Source: Gallionella sp. (lineage in GTDB: Bacteria; Pseudomonadota; Gammaproteobacteria; Burkholderiales; Gallionellaceae). Taken from it: a stretch of DNA of 7,436 nt. The notes below the pieces were generated by a model, which saw only the letters and a program-made list of their open reading frames with translations, made no database searches and was not told the origin of the DNA. The translations under genes were made by a program, and so were the position numbers. Positions within the stretch are counted from its first letter, which is position 1; each line of letters begins with the position of its first letter. The stretch is taken from NCBI GenBank assembly GCA_030690245.1, contig JAUYGW010000261.1, positions 1 through 7,436 on the forward strand, given 5' to 3'. Positions 6,790-7,436 of this stretch are shown piece by piece.

Positions 6790-6798
6790 TTATGAATG
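6773..6798 (+). repeat. 10-bp direct repeat TTTATGAATG around the ahcY start
   Basis: TTTATGAATG occurs at 6773-6782 and again at 6789-6798, offset by 16 bases. The second copy contains the ahcY start codon; the first carries an out-of-frame ATG and forms much of the 3' arm of the sequestering hairpin. Confidence 0.7.
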
Positions 6799-7436
6799 CC
6801 GCTTTCACCGATTACAAAGTCGCCGATATGTCCCTGGCCGCATGGGGACGCAAGGAACTCGCCATTGCCGAAATCGAGATGCCCGGCCTGATGGCGATCC
6901 GCAAGGAATTTTCTGCTTCGCAACCGCTCAAAGGCGCACGCATCACCGGCAGCCTGCACATGACCATCCAGACCGGCGTGCTGATCGAGACGCTGACGGC
7001 ATTGGGCGCGGAAGTGCGCTGGGCATCGTGCAACATCTACTCCACCCAAGACCACGCAGCAGCAGCCATCGCCGCAACCGGTGTGCCGGTGTTCGCCTAC
7101 AAGGGCGAGTCGCTGACCGAATACTGGGATTACACCCACCGCATTTTCGAATGGAAAGATGGCGGCTTTTCCAACATGATTCTGGACGACGGCGGCGACG
7201 CCACCCTGTTGCTGCATCTGGGCGCACGCGCCGAAAAAGACGCGTCGCTGCTGAACAACCCGGGTTCCGAAGAAGAGACTTGTCTGTTCGCGTCGATCAA
7301 GGCCAAGCTGGCAACCGACAAGACCTGGTACTCCACGCGTCTCGCCGCGATCAAGGGCGTGACAGAGGAGACCACCACCGGCGTGCACCGCCTGTACCAG
7401 ATGCATGAGCGCGGCGAACTGAAGTTCCCGGCGATC
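6792..7436 (+). CDS. ahcY: Adenosylhomocysteinase (S-adenosyl-L-homocysteine hydrolase), N-terminal part, cut by window edge
   Basis: An open frame of 215 codons runs from ATG 6792 to the window end without a stop. Landmarks of the substrate-binding half are [11 protein letters not shown] at 51-61 (H56, T58), [13 protein letters not shown] at 80-92, [10 protein letters not shown] at 131-140 and [12 protein letters not shown] at 191-202, where E193 matches human E156. Known role: reversible hydrolysis of S-adenosylhomocysteine to adenosine and homocysteine in the cytoplasm, using bound NAD, to clear the inhibitor left by SAM-dependent methylation. The stretch at about 145-182 corresponds to the roughly 40-residue insert that many bacterial enzymes carry compared with the mammalian form. 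The NAD-binding Rossmann domain lies beyond the window. GGAG at 6782-6785 supports the start. The leader holds an SAH riboswitch, so expression should rise with SAH. Confidence 0.97.
   Translation, partial: MNAAFTDYKVADMSLAAWGRKELAIAEIEMPGLMAIRKEFSASQPLKGARITGSLHMTIQTGVLIETLTALGAEVRWASCNIYSTQDHAAAAIAATGVPVFAYKGESLTEYWDYTHRIFEWKDGGFSNMILDDGGDATLLLHLGARAEKDASLLNNPGSEEETCLFASIKAKLATDKTWYSTRLAAIKGVTEETTTGVHRLYQMHERGELKFPAI

Noticed and set aside
6693..6791. Rho-independent terminator within the ahcY leader as the riboswitch output
   Set aside because: No GC-rich stem followed by a T-run is present; the hairpin found covers the ribosome site instead, pointing to translational control.
6593..7408. 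271-codon plus-strand open frame covering the riboswitch and overlapping ahcY
   Set aside because: It starts within the HD-GYP gene, reads through the aptamer, and becomes Arg-rich noise in the frame next to ahcY, which has clear family motifs.

Overview
The window is ordinary, dense chromosomal DNA of a Gram-negative bacterium, most likely a betaproteobacterium. The reasons are a high-GC composition, a WaaC-WaaA pair for the inner core of lipopolysaccharide (LPS), an HD-GYP protein with a DUF3391-type N-terminus, and an ahcY gene preceded by an SAH riboswitch, a class known mainly from beta- and some gammaproteobacteria. Nitrosomonadales/Gallionellaceae is a guess from overall flavour only. 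I see no mobile element, tRNA, rRNA, CRISPR array or clearly foreign block.

Layout. On the minus strand, positions 2899 down to 70 hold a two-gene unit: a WecA/WbpL-type polyprenyl-phosphate sugar-1-phosphate transferase, then a WbpM/CapD-type membrane nucleotide-sugar 4,6-dehydratase. The two overlap by 8 bases. A short divergent region (about 2900-3009) separates them from the plus-strand pair waaC (heptosyltransferase I, 3010-4020) and waaA (Kdo transferase, 4014-5315), which overlap by 7 bases. A separate plus-strand gene at 5421-6650 encodes an HD-GYP cyclic-di-GMP phosphodiesterase-like protein. After a 141-base gap comes ahcY (S-adenosylhomocysteine hydrolase), which starts at 6792 and runs off the right edge.

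How the genes fit together. Four genes build the cell surface. The minus-strand pair would make a modified UDP-HexNAc and load the first sugar phosphate on undecaprenyl phosphate for O-antigen or a similar polymer. WaaA and WaaC would add Kdo and the first heptose to lipid A. The HD-GYP protein and ahcY are functionally separate; the link is only proximity.

The most informative non-coding element lies in the 6651-6791 gap. A TATAAT -10 box sits directly before an SAH aptamer with P1, P2 and a pseudoknot. A 13-pair hairpin uses the 3' strand of that pseudoknot to bury the ahcY Shine-Dalgarno sequence. The two folds exclude each other, which gives a simple translational ON-switch model. The aptamer class is known; the switching model for this copy is my inference. 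I did not find a convincing undescribed system.
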